Positions 31,732 to 40,158 of a stretch of DNA of 64,000 bases are shown here, in pieces. Position numbers and translations under genes: made by a program. A model generated the notes under the pieces. It searched no databases. It was not told where the DNA came from and was given only the letters and a program-made list of their open reading frames with translations. The DNA is from Streptomyces rubrogriseus (lineage in GTDB: Bacteria; Actinomycetota; Actinomycetes; Streptomycetales; Streptomycetaceae), in the NCBI RefSeq assembly GCF_027947575.1, contig NZ_CP116256.1:1550001-1614000 (forward strand), in the 5' to 3' direction. How positions within the stretch are numbered: position 1 is the first letter of the stretch; every line of letters begins with the position of its first letter.

Positions 31732-32337
31732 CTATGCGCCGACGGCCGTGCGCTGGAGCAGCCCCCAGGTGAACTCCGCGACCACCTCGTGCCGTACGCC
31801 CTCCCGGTCCGGGGCGGTGAAGGCCAGCCCCCACCGGGTCGGGGCCGTGCCCTGGAGCGGCCGGGCGGGGGCGAAGGCGCGGGCCGCCTCGTCGACCGTG
31901 CAGGACCAGGGCGTGAGGTCGTCCAGGGTGCGAAGCTCGGGCGCCGGAGCGCCGGGGGCGCGGACCAGCCATTCGTTCCAGACGACGCCCCTGTCCGCGA
32001 CGAGCACCTCGAAGCGCAGGTCCGGCCACAGGGGCAGCGCCCACTGCCGGGCCTCGCACTCCAGGTCGCCGATCCGGCGCGGCGCCACCGACTCCGGCTC
32101 GCCGAGGACGGAGCGGTACCGGGCGGCGGCCGAGCGGGACCGGGGTGAGTGGAGCATCGCCTGCCAGCGCCGGTTGGCCTCGCGCATCTGGGCGACCGAC
32201 GCGCCCAGCTCGCGGCGGGCGTCCTCCACCGGGCCCGGGTTGTGGTCGGCCATGCGGCGCAGCAGGACGAGCTGGAAGTCGCGCGGGGTGAACGGTTTCG
32301 CGGGCTGCTTTCCGGTCGGCATGGCCACCATCATCAC
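31732..32337 (-). CDS. Conserved hypothetical protein
   Basis: A soluble protein of about 200 residues with no family I recognise. It has a helical N-terminal half ('TPRDFQLVLLRRMADHNPG', 'ARRELGASVAQMREANRRW') and a beta-rich C-terminal half ('VVWNEWLVRAPG', 'EVVAEFTWGLL'). There is no signal peptide, membrane helix or metal motif. The start is uncertain: GTG at 32337, ATG at 32334, ATG at 32331 and ATG at 32322 are in frame, and none has a strong ribosome site. It is convergent with the FadR-type gene (11-base gap) and divergent from the IclR gene. Coding status rests on the long open frame and codon bias. Confidence 0.7.
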   Translation of the reverse strand: MMMVAMPTGKQPAKPFTPRDFQLVLLRRMADHNPGPVEDARRELGASVAQMREANRRWQAMLHSPRSRSAAARYRSVLGEPESVAPRRIGDLECEARQWALPLWPDLRFEVLVADRGVVWNEWLVRAPGAPAPELRTLDDLTPWSCTVDEAARAFAPARPLQGTAPTRWGLAFTAPDREGVRHEVVAEFTWGLLQRTAVGA

Positions 32338-32375
32338 CCGACCATTGCCCAGGCAAACGCGGTGTGAGTAGCCTG

Positions 32376-32412
32376 TGTTCGTTATTCCGATCGCCTGTTG
32401 AAATCTCGAACA
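32376..32412. promoter_or_regulatory. TGTTCG...CGAACA inverted repeat at the IclR promoter
   Basis: TGTTCG (32376-32381) and CGAACA (32407-32412) are inverted copies, and the right arm lies within ATCTCGAAC (32403-32411). The same nine bases appear inverted upstream of the arabinanase (49516-49524), and a near copy precedes the ABC importer (38758-38766). The element lies 22 bases before the IclR start. Confidence 0.45.
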
Positions 32413-32433
32413 TATCTAGGGAGGGGGCTGGAC

Positions 32434-33207
32434 ATGGGACGCCTCGTGCCGGCCGTGACCCGGGCTCTCGACATACTGGAGCTCTTCCTCGACGGGGACG
32501 GCACGCTCTCCGCCCCCGACATCGTGCGCAGGCTCCAGCTGCCGCGCACCACCGTGCACGAGCTGGTCACCACGCTCGCCGCCCGCAAGTACATCGTCCC
32601 GGTCGCCGGGCAGTCCGGACGGTACCGGCTCGGCGTGCGTCCGTACCAGCTCGGCGCCCGCTACGCCGAGCACCTGGACCTCGCCGCGGAGGGCCAGCAG
32701 GTCGCCCGGACCGTCGCCGAGACCTGCGACGAGACGGTGCACGTGGCGATCCTGGAGGACACCGACGTCATCTACATCGCCAAGGTCGACTCCACGCACG
32801 CGGTGCGTATGGTGTCCGCGGCCGGGCGCCGGCTGCCCGCCCACTGCACGTCCGTCGGCAAGATGCTGCTGGCCTCCCTGCCCGAGCCGGAGGTCGCCGC
32901 GCGCTTCCCGGACGGCGCCGAGCTGACCGCGATGACCCCGAACAGCATCACCGACCCGGCCGCGCTGCGCGAGGCCCTGGCCGCGATCCGCGAGCGCGGC
33001 ACCGCAGTGGAGAGCCGCGAGTCCAACCCGGACGTCTCCTGCGTCGCCGCCCCGGTGCGCGACCGCACCGGCCGCGTCGTCGCCGCGCTGTCGATCTCGG
33101 TGCCTATGATCCGCTGGAGCGAGGAACGCCGCGCCGAACTGGAGCAGCTGGCCGTCAAGGGCGCCGCCGACCTCTCCGAGCGGCTCGGCCACAGGAGTGC
33201 GGCATGA
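32434..33207 (+). CDS. IclR-family transcriptional regulator
   Basis: The 257-residue protein has the IclR layout: an N-terminal winged helix ('VTRALDILELFLDGDGTLSA', 'RLQLPRTTVHELVTTLA') and a C-terminal effector domain with 'LPAHCTSVGKMLLASLP' and 'ESNPDVSCVAAPVRDRTGR', in which the Cys and the SCVAAPV strand shape the ligand pocket. The ATG at 32434 follows AGGGAGGGGG. Its stop overlaps the SMP-30 lactonase gene (ATGA), so regulator and enzyme are co-translated. IclR proteins of this kind often control sugar or sugar-acid catabolism. A shared promoter motif suggests it may also act on the arabinan genes further on. Confidence 0.9.
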   Translation: MGRLVPAVTRALDILELFLDGDGTLSAPDIVRRLQLPRTTVHELVTTLAARKYIVPVAGQSGRYRLGVRPYQLGARYAEHLDLAAEGQQVARTVAETCDETVHVAILEDTDVIYIAKVDSTHAVRMVSAAGRRLPAHCTSVGKMLLASLPEPEVAARFPDGAELTAMTPNSITDPAALREALAAIRERGTAVESRESNPDVSCVAAPVRDRTGRVVAALSISVPMIRWSEERRAELEQLAVKGAADLSERLGHRSAA

Positions 33208-34064
33208 CGGCGACCGGCACGGCCTTCGAAGTGGCCGTCCACGCGGAGGCGACCCTCGGCGAGGGCCCCACCTGGGACCCGGCGACGGGCCGCCTGCTGT
33301 GGCTCGACATCCTGAACTCCCGCGTCCACACCTACGACCCGGCCACCGGTCGGCGCACACTGCGCCGCACCGACCAGCACGTGGGCGCCGTCAAGCCCCG
33401 CGCGGGCGGCGGCCTGGTCCTCAACCTGCGGGACGGCATCGGCCTGCTCGACCCCGACGACACCTTCCGCTGGCTGCACCGCGAGCCCGTCCCCGGCCGC
33501 CGCGGCAACGACGCCGCCGTCGCCCCCGACGGCAGCCTGTGGGCGGGCACCATGCGCTACGACGAGGCGCGCGGCGGGGGCACGCTGACCCGGTACACCG
33601 GCGACGGCACCGCCGAGACCGTCCTCGACGACGTGACGGTGAGCAACGGCACCGGCTGGAGCCCCGACGGCACGCTCATGTACTACGCCGACACCCCGAC
33701 CCGCCGTATCGACGTCTTCGACGTCGCCGCGGACGGCCGGGTCGCGGGCCGCCGCCCCCTGGCCTCGATCGAGGACGGCGCGGGCTTCCCCGACGGCCTG
33801 TGCGTCGACGCCGACGGCTGTGTGTGGGTCGCCCTGTGGGACGGCGGCGCGGTACGCCGCTACACCCCGTCCGGCGGCCTGGACCGGGTGATCACCCTCC
33901 CCGTCCCCCGGGTCACGGCCTGCGCCTTCGGCGGCCCGGACCTCACCGACCTGTACCTCACCACGGCCCGCGTCGGTCTGTCGGCCCCGCACCCGCTGGC
34001 GGGCTCCCTGCTGGTGGTGCCGGGCGCGGGACGGGGGGTGGCGCAGCCGGCGTTCGCGGGGTGA
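33204..34064 (+). CDS. SMP-30/gluconolactonase family lactonase
   Basis: A 286-residue six-bladed beta-propeller of the SMP-30/LRE family. The metal and substrate residues are at the expected places: Glu in 'LGEGPTWDP' near residue 17, Asn in 'GRRGNDAAVAPDGSLWAGTM', Asn in 'TVSNGTGWSPDG' and Asp in 'GFPDGLCVDADG'. Such enzymes hydrolyse sugar lactones in oxidative pentose or hexose pathways. Because it is translationally coupled to an IclR regulator and near an arabinan cluster, an arabino- or related aldonolactone is a reasonable guess. It is convergent with the FAD oxidoreductase gene across a stem-loop terminator. Confidence 0.9.
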   Translation: MTATGTAFEVAVHAEATLGEGPTWDPATGRLLWLDILNSRVHTYDPATGRRTLRRTDQHVGAVKPRAGGGLVLNLRDGIGLLDPDDTFRWLHREPVPGRRGNDAAVAPDGSLWAGTMRYDEARGGGTLTRYTGDGTAETVLDDVTVSNGTGWSPDGTLMYYADTPTRRIDVFDVAADGRVAGRRPLASIEDGAGFPDGLCVDADGCVWVALWDGGAVRRYTPSGGLDRVITLPVPRVTACAFGGPDLTDLYLTTARVGLSAPHPLAGSLLVVPGAGRGVAQPAFAG

Positions 34065-34070
34065 CGTCCA

Positions 34071-34100
34071 CCGCCGTCCGGCGGCCGTCGCGGACGGCGG
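34071..34100. terminator. 10-bp perfect stem-loop between convergent genes
   Basis: CCGCCGTCCG (34071-34080) pairs exactly with 34091-34100 around a 10-base loop. It follows the lactonase stop by six bases and precedes the FAD oxidoreductase stop at 34122, so it can serve both strands. Confidence 0.7.
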
Positions 34101-34121
34101 CGACCGCCACCCGGCCCCCGC

Positions 34122-35528
34122 TCACACCCCTGTGCGGTCCAGCCCGTCGAGCACCTCGCGCTCGCCCGGGGTCAGCGGCGGCCCGGTCAGCAGGGGGAGC
34201 GGCGGCCCGGCGAGCGCGGCCAGGACCGCCGACGGGTGGAACAGGCGCGTCGGCGGGGTGCGCATGCTGGTGACGTCCCAGAGCGCCGAGGCCGCCGCGA
34301 AGGAACCGGTGGCCGCCCTCGTCATGCGCCGCGTGTACGCCGTCGCCGCCCGGTCGGCGATCCCCGGCCGCCCGCCGCCGCGCGTCAGGGGGTAGAGGAC
34401 GTCCTGCCCGACGGCCATGGCCCAGGCGGCGTCCACCGGGCGCGCCGCGCCCCGCAGCACCCGCCGGGCCAGGCCGGGCGCGTCGAGCCCGTCGGCCCGG
34501 TCCAGTTCCCGGCCGAGGACGCGGGCGCCGAACGCGGCCACCGACATGCCCTGCCCGTAGGCCGGGTTGAAGGTGCCGAGCGCGTCGCCGAGGACCACCA
34601 GGCCCTCCGGCCAGTCGGGCACCTTGTCCAGGTAGTGCCGCACATTGCTGGTGGACCGGCTCAGGTGCACGTCGGTGAGCGGTTCGGCGCCGGAGATCAG
34701 CCGGCCCACGATCGGGTCCGGCAGGCCGAGCGTGTACCGCAGGAAACCCTCGGGATCGGCCGGTGGCTCACCGCCGCGCGTGCCGCCGCAGCTGACCAGC
34801 CAGCGGTCGCCCTCGACCGGCATGACCATGGCGCTGCGGCCCGGCCGGGAGACGTACGGATCGGCGTGCACCACCGTGAGCGGGAACCGCTCCGCCCCGG
34901 CCGGTACCCGGTACAGGCGCGAGGCGTTGACCAGCCCCGAGTCCACGGTCCGGGTCCGGACGCCGGACAGCCCGAGCCCGTCCAGCCAGGGGATGATCCG
35001 GGTACCGCGTCCGCTCGCGTCCACGACCAGGTCGGCGTCCAGGTCCTCCTCCCCGCCGGGCCCCGACACCCGCACGCCCCGCACCCGCCCCGCGGACCCG
35101 GTCAGGCCCACCACGGCCGTCCGGCGCACCTCGACGGCCGTCTGTTCGAGCACCGCGGCCCGTACCGTCCAGTCCACCAGCGCCCGGGTGCAGGTGAGCA
35201 TGACGGGCCCCGCGCGCCGCCACCGCCGCAGCCAGCCCTCGGGGCTGCGGGCCAGCGTCCCCGAGCTGAGGGACACCTCGTGCGCCCCCGCGGCGAGCAG
35301 CCGCTTGCCCAGGCTCGCGCCGGGCACGATCTCCTCCATCGCCGCCAGCCCGCCGGGCATCAGCAGGTGCGCGTGCCGGCCCTGCGGAAGACCCCGGCGC
35401 CGCCGTGGCCCGTCGGGCAGCTCGTCGCGGTCCAGCACGACCACCTCCGCCACGCCCGCGTCGGCCAGCACGGCGGCGGCCAGCATCCCGGCCAGTCCGG
35501 CCCCGACGACGACTGCTCTACGCGACAT
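34122..35528 (-). CDS. FAD-dependent oxidoreductase (PHBH-fold, geranylgeranyl-reductase-like)
   Basis: The 468-residue protein starts with the dinucleotide-binding fold 'AVVVGAGLAGMLAAAVLADAG' and an acidic strand end 'VVVLDRDELP'. The second FAD motif 'VVLGDALGTFNPAYGQGMSVA' is near residue 320, where the Asp contacts ribityl. This is the group A flavoprotein pattern found in hydroxylases, halogenases and geranylgeranyl reductases. It lacks a signal peptide. The gene overlaps the end of the second DUF6545 gene by 11 bases and ends the operon that begins with a zinc peptidase, so it may work with those membrane proteins. Substrate is unknown. Confidence 0.85.
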   Translation of the reverse strand: MSRRAVVVGAGLAGMLAAAVLADAGVAEVVVLDRDELPDGPRRRRGLPQGRHAHLLMPGGLAAMEEIVPGASLGKRLLAAGAHEVSLSSGTLARSPEGWLRRWRRAGPVMLTCTRALVDWTVRAAVLEQTAVEVRRTAVVGLTGSAGRVRGVRVSGPGGEEDLDADLVVDASGRGTRIIPWLDGLGLSGVRTRTVDSGLVNASRLYRVPAGAERFPLTVVHADPYVSRPGRSAMVMPVEGDRWLVSCGGTRGGEPPADPEGFLRYTLGLPDPIVGRLISGAEPLTDVHLSRSTSNVRHYLDKVPDWPEGLVVLGDALGTFNPAYGQGMSVAAFGARVLGRELDRADGLDAPGLARRVLRGAARPVDAAWAMAVGQDVLYPLTRGGGRPGIADRAATAYTRRMTRAATGSFAAASALWDVTSMRTPPTRLFHPSAVLAALAGPPLPLLTGPPLTPGEREVLDGLDRTGV

Positions 35529-36729
35529 GGGGCTCCTCGGGTTCGGTCAGGGATCCGGTCAGGGAGGACGGGTCCGGGCCGCCGGGTGCGGCGGCCCGGC
35601 CGGGCGGGCGGTGCAGTGCCTGCGACAGTTCCACCAGCCCGCTCGCGCCCGGTACCTCGGTGGCGTGCAGCCGGTAGGAGCCGGTGGCGTCGGGCGGTTC
35701 CTCGTGGGCGGTGGCCCGGCGCGCCGCGTCGGCGAGCATCGCCGCCTCCGCCGCCAGCCGCGCCTCGTGCGGGGAGCGGCCCGCGCGCAGAGCGGCGTCC
35801 CGCACCCCCTCGCGGACCCGGTGGTCGAAGTACGGCGCCAGAGTCAGCAGGGCGTCGTGGATGGAGACCTCGCGCCACTGGAGCCGGGCCCGGGGCAGCC
35901 GCCACCAGACCGACGGCTGCCGGGGAGCCGTGGACACCGACTTCACCAGCGACCACAGCGGACCCAGCCGCCGGTAGTCGTCCAGCCCCCGCCAGTGGGC
36001 GAGGACGGAAGGCAGCAGCCTCGGCAGGGCGAACCCCACGGAACACACCAGCGCCGCCAGCGACGCCATCGGCGGGGCCACGCTGGTGGACAGGAAGTCC
36101 AGGTCGTGACCCGTCCACCGCGCCACCACGGCCGTGTACTTGGTGAGCTGGAACCCCACCAGGTCCAGCAGCGCGCCCAGCAGGATGAGCCGCAGCCCGA
36201 CCCGCAGCAGGCCGCCCACCTCACGGCTCCACTTGACGCAGACGGCACACATCACCAGCATCGCCGCGCTGTGCCCGAGCAGGTACAGCAGGATCATCTC
36301 CCGCATGAACGGGGTGCCCGCGTAGTACGTGTCGAGGTCGGTCAGCCGCTCGGTGTCCGCGTCGGCGAGCAGGAACAGCACCACGATGGCGGCCACCAGC
36401 AGGCCGTAGGCCGCCATGCTGCGCAGCACCGCGCGCCGCACCACCGGCCGGGGTCCGCCCCGCCAGTTGATCAGCAGCACCAGCACCGCGCAGCTGTACG
36501 CGGAGAGCATGCCGTAGGTCAGCGGGGCGCCGAAGTTGGTGACGCCGGTGAGCCGGTTGACGGTGCCGAGGGTGGCCGGGGCGGCGCACACGAAGACCAG
36601 GGCACCCAGGACGATGGCCACGCAGGTGGACAGGGCCAGCGGATGGCGGACCGCCGTCCGGGGTCGGCGGAACAGCAGCACCGAGGTCATGCCGAACACC
36701 ACTGCCGCCAGGTAGACGACGAGACTCAC
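35518..36729 (-). CDS. MAB_1171c/DUF6545-like membrane protein, copy B
   Basis: The 403-residue protein starts at the GTG ending at 36729, after AAGGAG. It has about seven hydrophobic helices (residues 1-225; for example 'VVYLAAVVFGMTSVLLF' and 'YGLLVAAIVVLFLLADADTE') followed by a soluble domain of about 170 residues with 'VSIHDALLTLAPYFDHRVRE'. The motif 'DLDTYYAGTPFMREMILLY' recurs in the preceding gene as DLDTYYATTPFIAQMIVLY, so the two are tandem paralogues. The pattern fits the MAB_1171c-like family with a C-terminal DUF6545 domain; function unknown. It would be read through from copy A in the same frame, but its own ribosome site argues for a separate gene. Confidence 0.8.
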   Translation of the reverse strand: MSLVVYLAAVVFGMTSVLLFRRPRTAVRHPLALSTCVAIVLGALVFVCAAPATLGTVNRLTGVTNFGAPLTYGMLSAYSCAVLVLLINWRGGPRPVVRRAVLRSMAAYGLLVAAIVVLFLLADADTERLTDLDTYYAGTPFMREMILLYLLGHSAAMLVMCAVCVKWSREVGGLLRVGLRLILLGALLDLVGFQLTKYTAVVARWTGHDLDFLSTSVAPPMASLAALVCSVGFALPRLLPSVLAHWRGLDDYRRLGPLWSLVKSVSTAPRQPSVWWRLPRARLQWREVSIHDALLTLAPYFDHRVREGVRDAALRAGRSPHEARLAAEAAMLADAARRATAHEEPPDATGSYRLHATEVPGASGLVELSQALHRPPGRAAAPGGPDPSSLTGSLTEPEEPHVA

Positions 36730-36823
36730 GTCCGACCACTCCTTACGTGCGGAACCTGTGCGAGCCGGCCGTGCCGGGTGCCCGCGCGGCCGCCCGTGCC
36801 ACCCTCGGCGACGCCGCCGGCCG

Positions 36824-38007
36824 TCACGCGGTGCCCGCCGTCGTCCTGCCGCTCGGCGCGGTGGACGCGGCCGGTACCCGCACGGCGCCGGCGAGCACGT
36901 CGGAGATCCTCGCGAGGGCCGCCGGGTCCGGCGACGGGGCCGGGGGCGACCGGTGCCCGCGGCGGGCGGCGGCGCCTTCCCGGGGCCGGCCTCGTGCCGC
37001 AGCGCGTCGACGATCACCGCGGCCCAGGCGTTCGCCCCGGCCAGTTCGGGATCGCCCGTCGCCGCCAGCGTGTCGGCGCGGGTCCGGTCGTACAGGTCCC
37101 GGTCGCAGTACGCGTCCAGGTGACCGAGCGCGTTGTGGATGCTCGTCCGGCGCCACATCAGGAGGGTGGCGGGCGAGGCGAACCGCGGGCGCGGCAGCCG
37201 CAGCGCCCGGCGTACGAGCAGGTCGTCCAGGGCCCGTTCCAACGGTCCCAGCCGGGCGTACGCGCGCCCCGCCCGCCGCCACTCGGCCACCCGCGGCGTC
37301 ACCAGCGGCACCAGTACCCCGACGACCACCAGCAGAGCCCCGAGGCCGGCGGCGGCCGGGGAGACCGTGGTGCCGAGCGCCGACCAGTCGCGCCCGGACC
37401 AGCGGGCGCCCACCGCGACGAGCTTGGTGACGCTGTAGCCGGCGCCGCACAGCGAACCGGCCCCGATCAGCGTCAGGCCGGCCCGCAGCCCGCCGCGCAC
37501 CTGCCGGGCCCAGCGCAGCGCGGACACCGTCGTGACGGTCGCCGCGGTCAGGTGCGCGACCAGGTACAGCACGATCATCTGGGCGATGAACGGGGTGGTC
37601 GCGTAGTAGGTGTCCAGATCGGTGCGGCGTTCCACGGGCGCGTCGCCGAGCGCGAAGGTCAGCGCGATGCCGAGGACCACGACGGCGTAGGCGAGCGTCC
37701 ACCGGCGGGCGGTACGGCGCACCCGGGGGCCGCCGCGCCAGTGCACGACGAGGACCTGGGAGGCGGCGCAGTACCCGGTGATCGCCGCGTAGGTGACCGG
37801 GGCCGCGAGGTTGGGCACGCCGCTCAGCCGGTTGACGGCCCCGACCGTCGGCGGCGCCCCGAGCAGGAAGCAGAGCCCGGCCAGTCCCAGCACCGCGCAG
37901 ATGGCCCGCAGATACGGATCGTGCCGGTGCCGCAGCAGGTCGGGGGCCCGCACCGCGAGGCCGAGCCAGAGCGCGGCGCAGCTCAGGTAGTTGATCAGGC
38001 TGTTCAT
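36824..38007 (-). pseudogene. MAB_1171c/DUF6545-like membrane protein, copy A, with an apparent C-terminal frameshift
   Basis: The ATG ending at 38007 overlaps the peptidase stop (ATGA) and opens a paralogue of copy B: seven helices, 'DLDTYYATTPFIAQMIVLY', and the soluble motif 'TSIHNALGHLDAYCDRD'. Near 36,952 the frame stops looking like protein and becomes Arg-rich, running on into copy B. The neighbouring frame continues with normal coding character ('ARISDVLAGAVRVPAAS') to a TGA at 36824, consistent with one missing G in the run after TGTG. With that repaired the protein is about 394 residues. The lesion only affects the last 45 or so residues, so the protein may be functional, or the base may be a sequencing omission. 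Confidence 0.7.
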
Positions 38008-38531
38008 CCGGTCGTCCCGCGGTAGTTGAGCGCGGCCCCGATGCGGCCCGCGAGGCTCTCCGGGCTGGCCGGACCGCCGCCCTCCGCGGCGAACACCGAG
38101 TCGGTGGAGGCGTCCAGCCAGGTGCGCAGCCGGCTGCCCATCAGCATGCCGAAGCGGTCCGCCTCCTGCTCCTCGGCCAGCGAGAAGTCACTGCGCGCGG
38201 CCACCGCCGGGGACCGGCCGTCCGCCTCTGCGCCGCCCTCCGCCCGACGGCGGCTCATGTGCCACACCTCGTGGCACAGGATCACGATCTGGTGCCAGAC
38301 GGCCGCGCGTTCGTCGACCACCACGTCGTCGTGGCTCTCGCGCTCGAGCCACAGCCCACTCGCGGTGTGCGGCGGGAACGCCGCCCGGTGCACGACCACC
38401 TCCCGCCCCCGCCACGCGCTGACGGAGGCGACGAGTGCCTCGAACAGCACCTCGGGATCAGCCGGCACGGCCACCTCGATGGGGTCGATGAGAGCGTCAG
38501 CGAGACGCCGCATCTCCTTCCTGGTACGCAC
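38004..38531 (-). CDS. ImmA/IrrE-type zinc metallopeptidase domain protein
   Basis: A 175-residue protein with the zincin motif 'LCHEVWHMSR' (HExxH near residue 83) and a downstream 'AEEQEADRFG', giving the third zinc ligand in the EExEAD pattern of ImmA/IrrE (M78) peptidases. These cleave repressors or sit in toxin-antitoxin-like pairs, normally next to an XRE-type regulator; none is adjacent here. Instead its stop overlaps the start of a DUF6545 membrane protein, followed by a second copy and a FAD enzyme. It may be the regulatory protease of that operon. No signal peptide, so cytoplasmic. Start chosen at the first ATG (MRTRKEMRRLADAL). Confidence 0.8.
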   Translation of the reverse strand: MRTRKEMRRLADALIDPIEVAVPADPEVLFEALVASVSAWRGREVVVHRAAFPPHTASGLWLERESHDDVVVDERAAVWHQIVILCHEVWHMSRRRAEGGAEADGRSPAVAARSDFSLAEEQEADRFGMLMGSRLRTWLDASTDSVFAAEGGGPASPESLAGRIGAALNYRGTTG

Positions 38532-38699
38532 CGCTGTCTCCTCGTTCCCCCGGCCGTCCGTCGGTCACCCCTGCAATATGCCAAGACCCGCGGCCTCCGG
38601 GCCAGTTCCCGGAGCCCCGTCGGTCGCGAGGTGGCCGAGACGGTGCCCCCGTGGTGCCTCCCGCCGCCTGTGAAGAGCGGCCCGATCCTGCCCGAACCA

Positions 38700-38728
38700 T
38701 TGACGTGCAAGCGCTTCCCACCTACGTT
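38700..38728 (+). promoter_or_regulatory. Promoter of the arabinose-type ABC importer with LacI-type operator
   Basis: TTGACG (38700-38705) and TACGTT (38723-38728) are spaced by 17 bases. The palindromic CAAGCGCTTC (38708-38717), typical of LacI-family sites, sits between them. The same arrangement occurs before the arabinanase gene. Downstream, GTTCGA (38732-38737) and TCGAAC (38761-38766) form an inverted pair that could bind a second regulator. Confidence 0.7.
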
Positions 38729-38787
38729 CCCGTTCGAAGTTACGAGCGACATCCGAAATATCGAACGACTATCTCGAATGACGACAG

Positions 38788-40158
38788 ATGGGGCAGGGCA
38801 TGGGACGACCTGGCCTGAATCGCAGGCACTTTCTGGCCGCGGCCGGCGGCCTGACGGTCGCGGGCAGCTTCGGCTTCGCGGCGCTCGGCACCGGCGCCGA
38901 CGCGCTCGCCTCCGGAGCGGACACCCGGGTCCGCTACTGGAACCTCTTCAGCGGCGGCGACGGATACAACATGATCGCGATGCTGGACTCCTTCCGTAAG
39001 GACAATCCCGGCATCGACGTGAAGGACTCCACCCTCCAGTGGGGCAGCCCCTTCTACACCAAGCTCGCCATGGCCGCCGCCGGAAACCGCGCGCCCGACC
39101 TCGGCGTCATGCACCTCGGCCGCGTCACCGGCTTCTCGCCCGGCCGTCTCCTCGACCCCTGGGACCCCGCGCTGCTCGCCAAGTACGGCGTGCGCGAGCA
39201 GGACTTCAACCCGGAGCTGTGGAAGCGCGCCGTCATCGACGGCAAGCTCTACGCGCTGCCGCTCGACATCCACGTCCAGCTCTGCTTCTACCGCAAGGAC
39301 GTGCTGAAGAAGGCGGGCCTGCTCGGCGAGGACGGCCGGATCGTGCCGGTCGGCTCCACCGAAGAGTGGTTCGACGTGCTCAAGGAGGCCAGGAAGGCCA
39401 CCGCGAAGGGGCTGCAGACCATCGGCCTGTGGCACAACGACCAGAACTTCCAGTGGTGGTTCTTCGTCGCCTTCTACACCCAGCTCGGCGGCACCTGGTT
39501 CAACGACGCCAAGACCGAGGTCACCTTCGACACCGACAAGGCCGTCCAGGTGCTGGAGTTCCTGCGCAAGCACGTCGCCGACGGGTACGCCAACCCGTCC
39601 TTCGGCGGCGGCGCCGGTGCCGAACAGTTCGTCAACGGCTCCCCGTTCGCCTGGGAGGGCAACTGGTCCGTGCCGGTCTTCGACGCCGCGAAGCTCGACT
39701 ACGGCGCCACTCCGCTGCCGCCCGTCTTCGGCAGGCGCGCCACCCACGCCGAGTCCCACTCCTTCGTCCTGCCGCACCAGGCCGAGCGCGGCGGCGCCGC
39801 CAACGAGGGCGCGCACCGGCTCGCCGCCTACGTCGTCAAGCACGCCAGGCAGTGGGCGGCCGGCGGGCACATCCCCGCCTACACGCCGACCCTGTCCACC
39901 GCCGCGTACCGGGAACTCCAGCCGCAGAACGAGTACGTCTCGGCCATGGACCACCAGGCCACCGAGCCCAAGGTGTGGTTCGCCGGGTCCACCGGCATCC
40001 TCGCCCAGCGGGTCGGCCCGGTCGTCGTCTCCTCGACGACGGGCTCCGCCAGGCCCGAGGCCGCCGCCCGCCGGATGAAGGGCACGCTCACCGAACTGCT
40101 CGCCATGAAGAACCCCATGGACGGCCGCACCGCCGCGCAGGGAGGTGCCACCGCATGA
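38788..40158 (+). CDS. ABC importer sugar-binding protein
   Basis: The 456-residue protein has a twin-arginine signal 'NRRHFLAAAGGLTVAGS' and no lipobox Cys, so it is probably Tat-exported; the anchor, if any, would be the uncleaved helix. The mature part is a family-1 extracellular binding protein: 'RYWNLFSGGDGYNMIAMLDS', 'YALPLDIHVQLCFYRKDVLK' and a Trp/Phe-rich centre 'DQNFQWWFFVAFYTQLGG' that would stack sugars. It is co-transcribed with two permeases and a GH51 arabinofuranosidase, so arabino-oligosaccharide is the inferred ligand. The ATG at 38788 is used; the one at 38800 is possible. The ATPase is not encoded here, as is common for Streptomyces importers sharing MsiK. Confidence 0.9.
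   Translation: MGQGMGRPGLNRRHFLAAAGGLTVAGSFGFAALGTGADALASGADTRVRYWNLFSGGDGYNMIAMLDSFRKDNPGIDVKDSTLQWGSPFYTKLAMAAAGNRAPDLGVMHLGRVTGFSPGRLLDPWDPALLAKYGVREQDFNPELWKRAVIDGKLYALPLDIHVQLCFYRKDVLKKAGLLGEDGRIVPVGSTEEWFDVLKEARKATAKGLQTIGLWHNDQNFQWWFFVAFYTQLGGTWFNDAKTEVTFDTDKAVQVLEFLRKHVADGYANPSFGGGAGAEQFVNGSPFAWEGNWSVPVFDAAKLDYGATPLPPVFGRRATHAESHSFVLPHQAERGGAANEGAHRLAAYVVKHARQWAAGGHIPAYTPTLSTAAYRELQPQNEYVSAMDHQATEPKVWFAGSTGILAQRVGPVVVSSTTGSARPEAAARRMKGTLTELLAMKNPMDGRTAAQGGATA

Noticed and set aside
35518..38007. A single 829-codon membrane protein
   Set aside because: The middle is an Arg-rich stretch without protein character, the second half has its own AAGGAG-GTG start, and the halves are paralogues. 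Two genes with a frame error in the first fit better.
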